In this document: positions 1 to 7,985 of the stretch, piece by piece
How positions within the stretch are numbered: the stretch's first letter is position 1
Layout of the letters: every line of letters starts with the position of its first letter
Origin: Anaerosporobacter mobilis DSM 15930
GTDB taxonomy: Bacteria > Bacillota > Clostridia > Lachnospirales > Lachnospiraceae
Assembly: GCF_900142955.1 (NCBI RefSeq)
Contig: NZ_FRCP01000011.1
Coordinates: 1-64,000 of the forward strand
Length of the DNA stretch: 64,000 nt
Direction: 5' to 3'
Program-made: the position numbers and the translations under genes
Notes under the pieces: generated by a model
Database searches by the model: none
Told to the model about the DNA's origin: nothing
The model's input: only the letters and a program-made list of their open reading frames with translations

Positions 1-10
1 GAGCTAGGGA

Positions 11-78
11 TTACACGAAGTGTAAGACCGTACTCCGGAGGAGTCATAAGTTAACGAGGGAAATTACGGAGTAATTTC
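11..78. repeat. Three tandem mini-hairpins with GRA triloops
   Basis: Three perfect inverted repeats follow each other: TTACAC-GAA-GTGTAA (11-25), ACTCC-GGA-GGAGT (32-44) and GAAATTAC-GGA-GTAATTTC (60-78). Each has a 3-nt GAA or GGA loop closed by a C-G pair. They sit between the window edge and the ribosome binding site of the first gene. They could be RNA processing or stability elements, or degenerate copies of an intergenic repeat. Function is unknown. Confidence 0.5.
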
Positions 79-119
79 TCGAGTCTAAAAGTTGACAGTA
101 TATTTGAGGGAGGTTACAT

Positions 120-656
120 ATGGCTGAGCAAATTGGCGATATAGGAATTAAATACTGCCCTAATTGTCGTAATTTAATGGAATATCATGGAGACGGAAGA
201 TATGGATGTCTGTTGTGCTGTACACATGTAGTGGTACTTAATAAAGATCCAAATCTATGTTATGAAGTGCCATTTACGAACGAAGAAAAAGAGGCTTATT
301 ATCTAGCTAGAATTGAAGGAATTCGAAATCAGGTATTCTTTGAAAAAGAGAGAGAAAGAGAAGTTAAGAAAAAGGAAAAATCAAATCCATCGTTAACTAC
401 GAAAACGGATACGAAAACTAATTTTCAAAATATGGAAGATAAGACGGAAGAGTCGTCAAAACATATAAAACAAGAACTTTCTCCAACAAAAAGATGTATT
501 CTTTGTGGAAGAAGCATTTCCTCGGGAACATACTGTAAAGGGTGCACGTTTCTACAGATTAAGAGAATGCAAAGAAAAGACCTAGAGGCTTGTAGAGATA
601 ATATAATCACTGAAAATTATGGGAGTATGCGCTATAAGGGTTATCAAGATGAGTAG
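120..656 (+). CDS. Zinc-ribbon protein of unknown function
   Basis: A 178-residue soluble protein with two cysteine knuckles. The N-terminal one (about residues 13-34) has CPNC followed by CLLCC; the C-terminal one (about 126-142) has CILC followed by CKGC. This pattern suggests two zinc ribbons separated by a charged Lys/Glu-rich linker (residues 75-120) that is probably flexible. The general shape resembles small flagellar-operon zinc-ribbon proteins (YvyF/TIGR03826 type), but no flagellar gene is visible nearby, so that is only a resemblance. A strong GGGAGG site about 6 nt upstream supports the ATG at 120. No membrane segment or signal peptide. The gene appears monocistronic or the end of an operon that starts outside the window. 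Confidence 0.7.
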   Translation: MAEQIGDIGIKYCPNCRNLMEYHGDGRYGCLLCCTHVVVLNKDPNLCYEVPFTNEEKEAYYLARIEGIRNQVFFEKEREREVKKKEKSNPSLTTKTDTKTNFQNMEDKTEESSKHIKQELSPTKRCILCGRSISSGTYCKGCTFLQIKRMQRKDLEACRDNIITENYGSMRYKGYQDE

Positions 657-693
657 TATATGCAAAGATTAGTGATTCCAGATTATACCATGA

Positions 694-719
694 TTTACAC
701 TAGATACCTGTGATATACT
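694..719 (+). promoter_or_regulatory. Possible extended -10 promoter for the 5'-nucleotidase-like gene
   Basis: TATACT at 714-719 is preceded by TG one base upstream (extended -10). The best -35-like hexamer, TTTACA at 694-699, lies only 14 nt away, so recognition would depend on the extended -10. Transcription from here would begin near 726, which argues against a start codon at 724. Confidence 0.35.
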
Positions 720-774
720 ATTATTGTTTGTAAGCGTAATAATAATAGTAATATGGAAGCGAATGGAGAATAAT

Positions 775-2295
775 ATGAAACAATTAAAAATATATTTTAC
801 TTCAGATGTACACGGATACGTATATCCAACAGATTATCTAGATGAAAGTATGAAAAATATCGGACTTTTGAATTGTATAAATCAGTATGAAAAGGATGGA
901 AACACCTTAATAATTGATGGTGGTGATACAATACAAGGCTCCCCTTTTACCAATTACTTAAGCAGTAAGATGTTGGTGAAACATCCGATGGCAGATATTA
1001 TGAATGCAGCAGGATACGATTATGTTACTTTTGGTAATCACGAATTTAATTATGGTTATGAATATCTAAAATCATATCTGAACCATCTTAATGGTAAATG
1101 CCTCTGTACGAATATTAAGGATACAACAGAAGGCATTCATGTCTTACCTTATGACATCAAGGTTATGGAGAACGGACTAACAGTAGGTATAATAGGTTTT
1201 ACCACGGATTTTATTACACGTTGGGAGCGACCATCTAATATAGAGAATTTTCTGATTGAAGATGTGTATATATCAATTGAGAAAGTCTTTGATACAGTTA
1301 AGCAGCAAGTAGATATTGTGATAGGAATCTATCATGGTGGATTTGAATATGACTTAGCTACAAATCAGAAGTTAAGCGATTCAAAGGAGAATATTGCTTA
1401 TAAGATTTGTAAGGATTTTGATTTTGACATCTTACTAACAGGGCACCAACATATGCCTGTAGAAGGTCAAAGCCTTTATGGGACATATGTCGCACAGACA
1501 CCTCATAATGGGACAAGGTTTATAGAACTTATGATGGAATACAATGAAGCAACAAGAGAGAAATCATTTGCATCTTCATTAAAAGAAGCAAATTTACCAC
1601 CAAAGCAAGAAATCTATGATGAGTATCTGCCACTGGAAGAAGATGTGCAAAGATGGCTTGATACACCAGTAGGTCATCTTAGTAAGGCATTAATTCCGGA
1701 TTCTCATCTTACTATGGCATTGCAAGGCTCGTCTTTAGCAAATTTTATTAATCAAATTCAATTAGAAGCAAGTGGTGCAGATATCGCTTGTACGTCATTT
1801 GCAAATGTTATCAAGGGATTTAATGAGAATGTTACAGTAAGAGATATCTTAGCCACCTATCCATATCCGAATACACTGGTAGTATTAAGGGTGACGAAGG
1901 GAATCTTAAAGAAAGCGTTAGAGAGATGCGCAAGTTATTTTGATTACAAAGATGGAGATATCACAATAAGTACAAGTTTTCTAAAACCCAAAGTAGAACA
2001 TTATAATTATGATTATTTCTCAAATCTTGAATATACTTTCGACTTAAAGAAAGATATAGGAAATCGAGTTACAAGTATAAGATATCAAGGAAAAGAGATT
2101 ACTAACGAAGATACGCTATCACTTGTAATGAATAATTACCGAGCAAGTGGGGCAGGTGGATATGAGTTTTACAGTGAATGCGAGGTTGCTAAGGAGATCT
2201 TAACAGAGATGCCTGAAGTAATTATAGATTATTTTAAAAAGCATTCTTATGTCAATGTAGATGAGAATAGATATATACAGGTCATGCATTCATAA
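775..2295 (+). CDS. 5'-nucleotidase / 2',3'-cyclic phosphodiesterase family phosphatase, cytosolic
   Basis: A 506-residue two-domain protein. The N-terminal calcineurin-like metallophosphatase domain carries the metal-ligand motifs in order: SDVHGY (about residue 9), DGGDTIQGSP (about 48), GNHEFNYG (about 86) and a late GHQH (about 221). The C-terminal half matches the 5'-nucleotidase C-terminal domain, with the NNYRASGAGGY substrate-binding stretch. Family members hydrolyse phosphate monoesters of nucleotides, UDP-sugars or 2',3'-cyclic nucleotides. Most are exported, but this one lacks a signal peptide, so a cytosolic role is likely. I chose the ATG at 775 because GGAG lies 7 nt upstream; in-frame TTG 724 and ATG 763 are alternatives. 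It converges on the phosphonate-type importer, which may supply phosphorylated substrates (inference). Confidence 0.85.
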   Translation: MKQLKIYFTSDVHGYVYPTDYLDESMKNIGLLNCINQYEKDGNTLIIDGGDTIQGSPFTNYLSSKMLVKHPMADIMNAAGYDYVTFGNHEFNYGYEYLKSYLNHLNGKCLCTNIKDTTEGIHVLPYDIKVMENGLTVGIIGFTTDFITRWERPSNIENFLIEDVYISIEKVFDTVKQQVDIVIGIYHGGFEYDLATNQKLSDSKENIAYKICKDFDFDILLTGHQHMPVEGQSLYGTYVAQTPHNGTRFIELMMEYNEATREKSFASSLKEANLPPKQEIYDEYLPLEEDVQRWLDTPVGHLSKALIPDSHLTMALQGSSLANFINQIQLEASGADIACTSFANVIKGFNENVTVRDILATYPYPNTLVVLRVTKGILKKALERCASYFDYKDGDITISTSFLKPKVEHYNYDYFSNLEYTFDLKKDIGNRVTSIRYQGKEITNEDTLSLVMNNYRASGAGGYEFYSECEVAKEILTEMPEVIIDYFKKHSYVNVDENRYIQVMHS

Positions 2296-2356
2296 AAATG
2301 ATTGTTACGGTATTGCAACAGATTATTTTCATGCATATCAACCTTTATATAAACGA

Positions 2357-2398
2357 GGAGAGAAGCAAGTACATTAATACTTGTTTCTCTCCTATTTT
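2357..2398. terminator. Bidirectional terminator between convergent genes
   Basis: A 15-bp stem with one G-T pair (GGAGAGAAGCAAGTA, 2357-2371; complement 2378-2392) and a 6-nt loop, followed by TATTTTAT. It lies between two genes that end towards each other and probably serves both. Confidence 0.8.
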
Positions 2399-2448
2399 AT
2401 ATATTAATACACAACTTTACATGTACCTATAAAGTTGTATAGGGGGGA

Positions 2449-3255
2449 TTAACCACGAGCCAATTTGTTTCTTATCTTTGTTGAAAGTACTTCTACAATA
2501 AGAACTAATACAATTAAACCGAATAAAATAGCACCAACTTCACTCCAGTTGAATGCGTTCATAGCAAAGATCAGTGGAGCACCGATACCACCAGCTCCTA
2601 CTAAACCAAGAGTGGAAGCATCTTTTAAACAAATTTCGAAACGATAGATTGCAGTTGATGCAAAGTTAGTGAATAATTGTGGAATGATGCCGTAACGGAT
2701 CTTCTGGAAAGTATTACAGCCAGCTGCATCTAATGATTCTAAGATTCGAGTATCCAAATCTTCGATGGATTCAATGAATAATTTACTTACCATACCGATG
2801 GAAGTTACAGATAGGGTAAGTACACCAGCGAAGGCACCAGGACCAGTGACACGAATGAACATAAGCCCATATACGAAGGCAGGGAAAGTACGAATCGCAG
2901 CAATAATGAAGGAAGTAATCATACTAACCCATTTAGGAACAATATTACTAGAAGCAAGGAATGAAAAAGGGATTGCTAAGATTGTTCCAAACAGAGAACC
3001 AAGTAAGGCAATACAAATCGTTTCTAATAATAGAGCAGGAACCCCTTCTGTAAAGTCGAACAACATATCCATATCTGGGTGTAGGATACCAGAGATAACG
3101 TTTTTAGCAATGGTTACACCGTTTTCCTTCACACCATTGTACCGGATAGTTTGAAGCGACCAAATAATAATTGCCAAGATAAATGCAACGGTTAGGGCTT
3201 TTTTAATCCAAAGATTTGGTTCTTTTTCTAATTGTTTCTTTACTGTATATTCCAT
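2449..3255 (-). CDS. phnE: Phosphonate/phosphite-type ABC transporter permease (second subunit)
   Basis: A 268-residue integral membrane protein with about six hydrophobic segments and a binding-protein-dependent permease domain of the PhnE family. The EAA-type cytoplasmic loop appears as ESLDAAGCNTFQKIRYGIIP, the contact for the ATPase. It is the last gene of a minus-strand operon phnD-phnC-phnE-phnE, 6 bp after the other permease. Two distinct PhnE subunits suggest a heterodimeric channel. The substrate cannot be told from the permease; phosphonates, phosphite and phosphate esters are all known for this family. Confidence 0.88.
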   Translation of the reverse strand: MEYTVKKQLEKEPNLWIKKALTVAFILAIIIWSLQTIRYNGVKENGVTIAKNVISGILHPDMDMLFDFTEGVPALLLETICIALLGSLFGTILAIPFSFLASSNIVPKWVSMITSFIIAAIRTFPAFVYGLMFIRVTGPGAFAGVLTLSVTSIGMVSKLFIESIEDLDTRILESLDAAGCNTFQKIRYGIIPQLFTNFASTAIYRFEICLKDASTLGLVGAGGIGAPLIFAMNAFNWSEVGAILFGLIVLVLIVEVLSTKIRNKLARG

Positions 3256-3261
3256 CTTACC

Positions 3262-4086
3262 CTAACCTAACCTTTCTCTTACATATTTACTAACTTGTTC
3301 GATGATTACAACTGTGATGAATAGCATTACTAAGACCATACCAACTTGATCATATTGTCTCCAGCCAATCTTTTCGTTTAAGATGACTCCAATTCCACCA
3401 GCACCAACATAACCTAGAATTGCTGCATATCTAACGTTTAATTCTAAACTATAGAGGCATATTGCAACATAAGAAGAAGCAATTTGGGGCATAATTGATC
3501 CGATAAATGCTTTTAGTCTTGTAGAACCAACAGCTTCCATGGCTTCAAAAGGACCCATATCAACCGTTTCAATCTTCTCATAAAGCATCTTAACAACTAG
3601 ACCAAATGTAAATATTGTGATAGCAACTGTACCAGCGAATGTCCCAAGACCAAAGAAATACGTTGCTAATAATGCAATGATAAGTGTTGGTAAGGTTCTT
3701 GTAATGCTTAAAACAAAACGTACAAGAGCTATAACAACTCTTGACCTAGTTATATTTACTGATGATAAGATTGCGAAAGGTATCGCTAAAAAACTACCGA
3801 TGATAGACCCTAATATGGACATTTTAATGGTTTCAATCAGTGGTGATACTACTTTAGAAGCATAACCAAAATCGGGTGGAAACATATCCCTTATGATGTC
3901 AAAAAAATAGCTTCCACGATCCACTAATGTTTTGAAACTGAATCCCGTTATGTTAATTGAGATATAAACAGCAACTAATAAACCGATAATAATATATGGG
4001 GTTACTGGCATTGGTGGTTTTATTTCTTTACCGTCACTAAGAACGATTTTTTCAGGTACGAATATATTTTTAATCGCTCGAAACAT
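3262..4086 (-). CDS. phnE: Phosphonate/phosphite-type ABC transporter permease (first subunit)
   Basis: A 274-residue membrane protein with an N-terminal cytosolic stretch (about residues 1-28), an anchor near 30-50, then five more membrane spans. The ATPase-contact loop reads EAMEAVGSTRLKAFIGSIMP, typical of PhnE permeases. It starts 1 nt after the end of the ATPase gene, so the two are translationally coupled. Together with the following permease and PhnC it forms the membrane part of the importer. Overall length is normal for the family. Confidence 0.88.
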   Translation of the reverse strand: MFRAIKNIFVPEKIVLSDGKEIKPPMPVTPYIIIGLLVAVYISINITGFSFKTLVDRGSYFFDIIRDMFPPDFGYASKVVSPLIETIKMSILGSIIGSFLAIPFAILSSVNITRSRVVIALVRFVLSITRTLPTLIIALLATYFFGLGTFAGTVAITIFTFGLVVKMLYEKIETVDMGPFEAMEAVGSTRLKAFIGSIMPQIASSYVAICLYSLELNVRYAAILGYVGAGGIGVILNEKIGWRQYDQVGMVLVMLFITVVIIEQVSKYVRERLG

Positions 4087-4087
4087 A

Positions 4088-4864
4088 CTATTCCCCCATC
4101 ACTTCATTATCTGCTAATTCGCGTCCATAGATTTCTTTTAAGATTTCATGGTCTACATCTTTAGAAGGACCATCATATACGATTTCACCGGCTCTAATTC
4201 CGATCACTCTGTCACAATATTTTAACGCCAAATCTACATGGTGAATGTTTATAAGAACGGAAATGTTCATCTCTTTGTTGATTTTCTTAAAGTCATCCAT
4301 AACTTGACCAGCAGTAACAGGGTCAAGGGCCGCAACTGGTTCATCGGCTAAGATAATCTCTGGTTTTTGTGCTAATGTTCTTGCTAAAGCAACACGTTGT
4401 TGCTGTCCACCAGATAGTTGGTCTGCACGAATATAAGCCTTATCCAAGATTCCTACTTTATCAAGGGCTTCCAGTGCTATGATTTTGTCTGCTTTTGAAT
4501 ATAATCCAATAATAGCTTTCCATAATGGCATGTCAGGTACTCTTGAAGTTAAGACGTTCTTAATAACGGTCGTTCTTGTTACTAAATTAAAGGATTGAAA
4601 AACCATACCTATTTTACGTCGGAATCTTCTTAACTCTTTTCCTCTAAGGTTGTTAACTTCTCTATCATGGACAGTCAATTTACCATCTGTAATATCATGC
4701 ATTCTGTTAATTGTTCTAAGTAATGTAGACTTACCGGCACCAGATAGACCAATAATGGCCACAAATTCACCCTGCTCAATTTCTAATGTAACGTTGTTAA
4801 GCGCTTTATATCCATTCGGATAAACTTTGCTTACCTTCTCAAATTTTATCATGCTAACCAACAT
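4088..4864 (-). CDS. phnC: Phosphonate/phosphite-type ABC transporter ATP-binding protein
   Basis: A 258-residue ABC ATPase. Walker A is GLSGAGKSTLLR, the signature is LSGGQQQRVALARTL, Walker B is EIILADEPVAALD and the switch His is in INIHHVDLALKYC. These place it in the PhnC group. It powers import of the solute captured by PhnD. The start is ambiguous: ATG at 4864 lies only 1 nt after AAAGGAG, while ATG at 4852 gives the usual PhnC beginning MIKFEKVSKVYP with a 13-nt spacing; the shorter protein may be the true one. A strong hairpin separates it from phnD, so PhnC and PhnE are probably made at lower levels than PhnD. Confidence 0.9.
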   Translation of the reverse strand: MLVSMIKFEKVSKVYPNGYKALNNVTLEIEQGEFVAIIGLSGAGKSTLLRTINRMHDITDGKLTVHDREVNNLRGKELRRFRRKIGMVFQSFNLVTRTTVIKNVLTSRVPDMPLWKAIIGLYSKADKIIALEALDKVGILDKAYIRADQLSGGQQQRVALARTLAQKPEIILADEPVAALDPVTAGQVMDDFKKINKEMNISVLINIHHVDLALKYCDRVIGIRAGEIVYDGPSKDVDHEILKEIYGRELADNEVMGE

Positions 4865-4888
4865 GCTCCTTTCAAAATCTCGCTATAA

Positions 4889-4918
4889 AAATGAGTTCAT
4901 GTTTCCATGAACTCATTT
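4889..4918 (-). terminator. Intercistronic hairpin after phnD (partial terminator)
   Basis: A perfect 13-bp stem (AAATGAGTTCATG, 4889-4901, with its complement at 4906-4918) and a 4-nt loop, followed on the minus strand by a run of five T. It lies between phnD and phnC. Such elements usually let a minority of transcripts through, giving binding protein in excess of transporter. Confidence 0.7.
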
Positions 4919-4930
4919 CCTAAGAAACAA

Positions 4931-5956
4931 TTATTGCATAGACTGAATTAATTTTTGCGCTTCTCTTTCAGCATCATAATTCGCATCTTGACCAATTTCA
5001 TATCCATTATGGCTGTAGATAGCAATAATTTCTTTTCCTTCTTCTGTATTACCAATGTTGATGAATGCTTGTTGGATTGCCGCCTTTAATTCTGCATTCA
5101 TAACTTTTTCATCTTTGGTAACAGAGATTGTATCATTGAAGATACCATCTGTTACACCAATTACATTTGTTTCGTCCCAGATAGATGCTTTTCTACCAAA
5201 GGTAGATTCCCAATCCTTGGCATAATCACGACGAGCATCGGCATAAGTTACCATAACGTCGATTTGTCCACTTGCTAACTGAGAAAGACTTGTTGCATAG
5301 TTATCAAGTAATACTTTGTTTGACAAATCGGTAATAGACATTCCAAAGTTCTCTTGTAACCATAAGCTTGGGTAGATGTAACCAGCTGGAGAAGTTGTAT
5401 TACTTGAAACACCCCAAGTTACGCTTTCGATATCTTCTTTAGTAAGCTTTTCGCCGCTATTGACTTTGTCTGCTAATGCTTGTCCTTTTTCAGATGGCCC
5501 AGCGATTATTAAGGAACGGTAGTAAGTTACTTGTTTGTCTGTTCCTTCTGTTGGAGAAGTATTCCAATCTGCTGGATTTTCAGAATCATGATTTAAGCCA
5601 TCACGAGTTGCTGTTAAAGCAACATCAATACCATCAGAATATAGGACATAAGTACCACCTGGGATAAAACCAACTTGAGCAGTACCAGAAGCTAATGCTT
5701 CACCAGCTGCTTCGAAACTTGTACCAACTTCAATTGTTACTTTATCGAATTCGAATCCTTGTTTCGTTAATTCCTCTTTTAATAAATTTGATAATGGTTT
5801 TGTAGCTGCTTTGATTTCTGATGGATCTCTTGAAGGAACAAAGTAAACTACTAATTCATCAGTTGGAATACTGTCTGATGAAGTTTTTGAACCACACGCT
5901 ACAAGTGTAGACATGGCTAACATTAATACTGTGCACAATGCAATTATCTTTTTCAT
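4931..5956 (-). CDS. phnD: Phosphonate/phosphite-type ABC transporter substrate-binding lipoprotein
   Basis: A 341-residue lipoprotein. The start at 5956 gives MKKIIALCTVLMLAMSTLVAC, a lipoprotein signal with the cysteine about residue 21, and CCAGGAGG lies just upstream; an in-frame ATG 39 nt earlier is unlikely. The mature protein has the PhnD features: YFVPSRDPSEI near the start, the EVGTSFEAAGEALASGTAQVG region and VTYADARRDY, which line the oxyanion pocket in this family. It delivers phosphonate, phosphite or a related phospho-compound to the PhnE/PhnC transporter. No C-P lyase, phosphonatase or phosphite dehydrogenase is in the window; the only phosphate-releasing neighbour is the nucleotidase-like gene at 775-2295. 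First gene of the operon. Confidence 0.88.
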   Translation of the reverse strand: MKKIIALCTVLMLAMSTLVACGSKTSSDSIPTDELVVYFVPSRDPSEIKAATKPLSNLLKEELTKQGFEFDKVTIEVGTSFEAAGEALASGTAQVGFIPGGTYVLYSDGIDVALTATRDGLNHDSENPADWNTSPTEGTDKQVTYYRSLIIAGPSEKGQALADKVNSGEKLTKEDIESVTWGVSSNTTSPAGYIYPSLWLQENFGMSITDLSNKVLLDNYATSLSQLASGQIDVMVTYADARRDYAKDWESTFGRKASIWDETNVIGVTDGIFNDTISVTKDEKVMNAELKAAIQQAFINIGNTEEGKEIIAIYSHNGYEIGQDANYDAEREAQKLIQSMQ

Positions 5957-6020
5957 ATTGCCTCCTGGTAATAATCGATTAACAAATGGTTTCATTGTTA
6001 ACTATTTTTTCTTCCTTAGC

Positions 6021-6050
6021 ATTATATCATTCCAAGTTGCAGTTTGTCAT
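6021..6050 (-). promoter_or_regulatory. Promoter for the phnDCEE operon
   Basis: Read on the minus strand: ATGACA (6045-6050) and TATAAT (6021-6026) with an 18-nt spacer. It ends about 65 nt before the phnD start codon. Confidence 0.6.
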
Positions 6051-6160
6051 TTGAAAAAAACCTAAAAATGCATGTAATTTATGGTAATTTTAATATAGTA
6101 AGAAAGTAGTGATTTCTTTAATAATAAAGAAGCAATTTTTTAGTTTTTTACGAATATCTC

Positions 6161-6188
6161 TTGACAAGTGAAAAACTTGTGATAAAAT
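6161..6188 (+). promoter_or_regulatory. Promoter with inverted repeat in the spacer, upstream of the rsgA leader
   Basis: TTGACA (6161-6166), 16-nt spacer, TAAAAT (6183-6188). An inverted repeat ACAAGT-GAAAA-ACTTGT (6164-6180) overlaps the -35 and fills the spacer, which is where a repressor operator would sit. Confidence 0.6.
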
Positions 6189-6272
6189 GGAAAGGAATTA
6201 AGTGGAAAGTATAGTTCTGTACTGTAATATTTCACAACTATAATTTTTGATTTACGAAAGGAGACAGTAATT

Positions 6273-6308
6273 ATGTTGAAAGAGAATAAGAAGGTAAACA
6301 ACAAATAA
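6273..6308 (+). CDS. Probable leader peptide, 11 residues
   Basis: ATG-initiated ORF encoding MLKENKKVNNK, with AAAGGAG 10 nt upstream. It lies about 80 nt after the promoter and is followed by two hairpins and an intrinsic terminator. That arrangement is typical of leader peptides in transcription attenuators, including those induced by ribosome-targeting drugs. Lysine and asparagine make up 7 of 11 residues, so stalling for these residues is conceivable. That it is translated is inferred from the ribosome binding site only. Confidence 0.45.
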   Translation: MLKENKKVNNK

Positions 6309-6440
6309 TTGCATACGTGCTCGATACGTAAGTATCGAATCAGAACCTTTTCGTGTAAATGAATGAGATCGTAGGCACAATGGCAGGAAAGCCATGTGTC
6401 TTACTATATAATAAAACACGCTTCAAGGCGTGTTTTTTTT
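6309..6440 (+). promoter_or_regulatory. Structured attenuator-like leader ending in an intrinsic terminator
   Basis: After the leader ORF there is a hairpin TCGATAC-GTAA-GTATCGA (6321-6338, GNRA-type loop), a second hairpin at 6374-6400 (GGCAC, bulged A, ATGGC paired with GCCATGTGTC) and a terminator AAAACACGC/GCGTGTTTT (6413-6436) followed by T to 6440. A CGTGT at 6352-6356 could pair with ACACG of the terminator stem, allowing an antiterminator, but the match is only 5 bp. It does not match a riboswitch class I know. The next genes are the 40-aa ORF and rsgA. Confidence 0.55.
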
Positions 6441-6575
6441 GCGCACTTTTTTAGAGGATTGGATATCAAACTAGGTGTATTTATAGTAGATAAGAATCAC
6501 GCGTATTGAGAAGTCTATGCAATTAAGTCGACGGTGACAACAACAAAGAAAGTATGTGACAAAGGAGGAATTGCA

Positions 6576-6698
6576 ATGACAGAAAAGATGTTGGTTAGTA
6601 AGGAATTCGATAGAAAAAAAATCGATAATAAGAAGTTAGAGATAGGAATGTTAACAGGAATGAATTTAAAATTGAAAATCGAGAGGTGCAGAAAGTGA
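6576..6698 (+). CDS. Small ORF of 40 residues coupled to rsgA
   Basis: A 40-residue basic ORF (begins MTEKMLVSKEFDRKK, ends KIERCRK) with a near-perfect AAAGGAGG 8 nt upstream of the ATG. Its TGA overlaps the probable GTG start of rsgA in the arrangement GTGA, so ribosomes finishing here could start rsgA. No membrane segment and no recognised family. It may be a real small protein or simply a device for translational coupling. Confidence 0.45.
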   Translation: MTEKMLVSKEFDRKKIDNKKLEIGMLTGMNLKLKIERCRK

Positions 6699-7741
6699 AT
6701 AATATAATGAATTTTAGATATGGTTTTACACAAGCAGACCAAATGGAAGCAGATAGATATATAAAACAAGAAAGAATACAAGAGAAACTAATTCCGGCTA
6801 GAATAACACAAGTGCATCGAGAACGATATCAGATTGCTAGTGAGCACGGTGAAAGTGGGGCAAAGTTAAAAGGTTCCGTATTCTATAATGATGAAGGAGT
6901 AGTGACATATCCGGCAGTTGGGGATTTTGTATTAATTCGATATAACCCCCAAGGAGATTCAATAATCTACACCGTATTACCGAGAAAATCATATTTTTCA
7001 AGATTAGATCCAGCAACTAGACAGACAGAGCAAATTGTTGCTACCAACTTTGATTATGTATTTATCATGGTATCTCTTAATCATAACTTTAGTACGGGAA
7101 GAATTGAGAGATATGTAACTGCTGCATGGCAAAGTGGTGCAACACCAGTTATCGTTCTAACCAAAGCAGACCTTGTTGATGATGCTTGGAAATACATTGG
7201 TCAAGCGTGTTTAGTTGCACCCGGTGTAGATGTTGTTGCGATTAGTACACTAAAAGAGGAAGGACTAGAAGATTTGAATCGTTATGTTACCAATGGAAAG
7301 ACAATTGTATTCCTAGGTTCTTCAGGAATTGGAAAATCGACGTTAGTAAATGCACTAGCAGGTAAAGAAATCATGAATACCAATGGAATACGTGAAGAAG
7401 ATAGCAAAGGATATCATACGACCACTCATAGACAAATGATAGAATTAGATAATGGTGCATTAATTATAGATACCCCTGGAATGCGTGAGCTTGGGCTGTG
7501 GGACGTATCAGAGGGATTGAAGGAATCCTTTGGTGACGTGGAGGAATTAGTGGAGCAATGCAGATTTAATAATTGTACACATGGTAACGAGCCTGGTTGC
7601 GCTATTAGAGAGGCAATTGAGAACGGAACATTACCGGATCACAGGTACAAGAGTTATGTAAAACTGCAAAGAGAGTCAAAGATGCGCGAACAAAAAGAGG
7701 CATTAAAGCAATCACGACTAGATCGAAGTAGAAGAAAGTAA
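6695..7741 (+). CDS. rsgA: Ribosome small subunit-dependent GTPase A
   Basis: About 348 residues. RsgA (YjeQ/YloQ) acts late in 30S ribosome assembly. The circularly permuted GTPase order is clear: an N-terminal OB-fold, then G4 (LTKADL), then G1 (GSSGIGKSTLVNAL), G2, and G3 (IDTPGMRELG). The C-terminal zinc-binding segment is CRFNNCTHGNEPGC, followed by a Lys/Arg-rich tail. I favour the GTG at 6695, with GAGAGG 8 nt upstream and overlap with the preceding small ORF; GTG 6686 and ATG 6707 are alternatives. Regulation by the upstream attenuator-like leader is inferred. Confidence 0.92.
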   Translation: MNNIMNFRYGFTQADQMEADRYIKQERIQEKLIPARITQVHRERYQIASEHGESGAKLKGSVFYNDEGVVTYPAVGDFVLIRYNPQGDSIIYTVLPRKSYFSRLDPATRQTEQIVATNFDYVFIMVSLNHNFSTGRIERYVTAAWQSGATPVIVLTKADLVDDAWKYIGQACLVAPGVDVVAISTLKEEGLEDLNRYVTNGKTIVFLGSSGIGKSTLVNALAGKEIMNTNGIREEDSKGYHTTTHRQMIELDNGALIIDTPGMRELGLWDVSEGLKESFGDVEELVEQCRFNNCTHGNEPGCAIREAIENGTLPDHRYKSYVKLQRESKMREQKEALKQSRLDRSRRK

Positions 7742-7820
7742 TACTAGTTGTTGATAATGGGAGTCCAAGTTTTAGATATGGCAGTAAATAGATATAATAA
7801 AAAGATATAATAAATAGATG

Positions 7821-7859
7821 AAAACCCTAAACCAAGAGAAACTTGGCTTAGGGTTTTTT
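7821..7859 (+). terminator. rsgA terminator
   Basis: AAACCCTAAACCAAG (7822-7836), 5-nt loop, CTTGGCTTAGGGTTT (7842-7856), then a T tract. Its core closely matches the T-box terminator at 9053-9091. Confidence 0.9.
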
Positions 7860-7956
7860 ATATAGTAAGGTTCACTAACATAGACCTCTTGAGTAAAAAA
7901 GCCCGATCATTAGACGTACTTTGAACTAATAAAAGGCTTATTTATAACAAAATAAA

Positions 7957-7975
7957 AATAATAACAATTATTATT
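7957..7975 (+). promoter_or_regulatory. Fur/PerR-like operator upstream of superoxide dismutase
   Basis: AATAATA-ACAAT-TATTATT, a 7-5-7 inverted repeat ending 10 nt before the -35 hexamer. Read as a 7-1-7 site it matches 11 of 14 positions of both the Fur (TGATAATnATTATCA) and PerR (TTATAATnATTATAA) consensus. AT-richness raises the chance of a fortuitous match. Confidence 0.4.
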
Positions 7976-7985
7976 ATTAAAAGTA

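Noticed and set aside
4865..4930. Palindrome between phnD and phnC as a regulator operator
   Set aside because: The 13-bp stem with a 4-nt loop followed by T's on the transcribed strand fits a partial terminator better.
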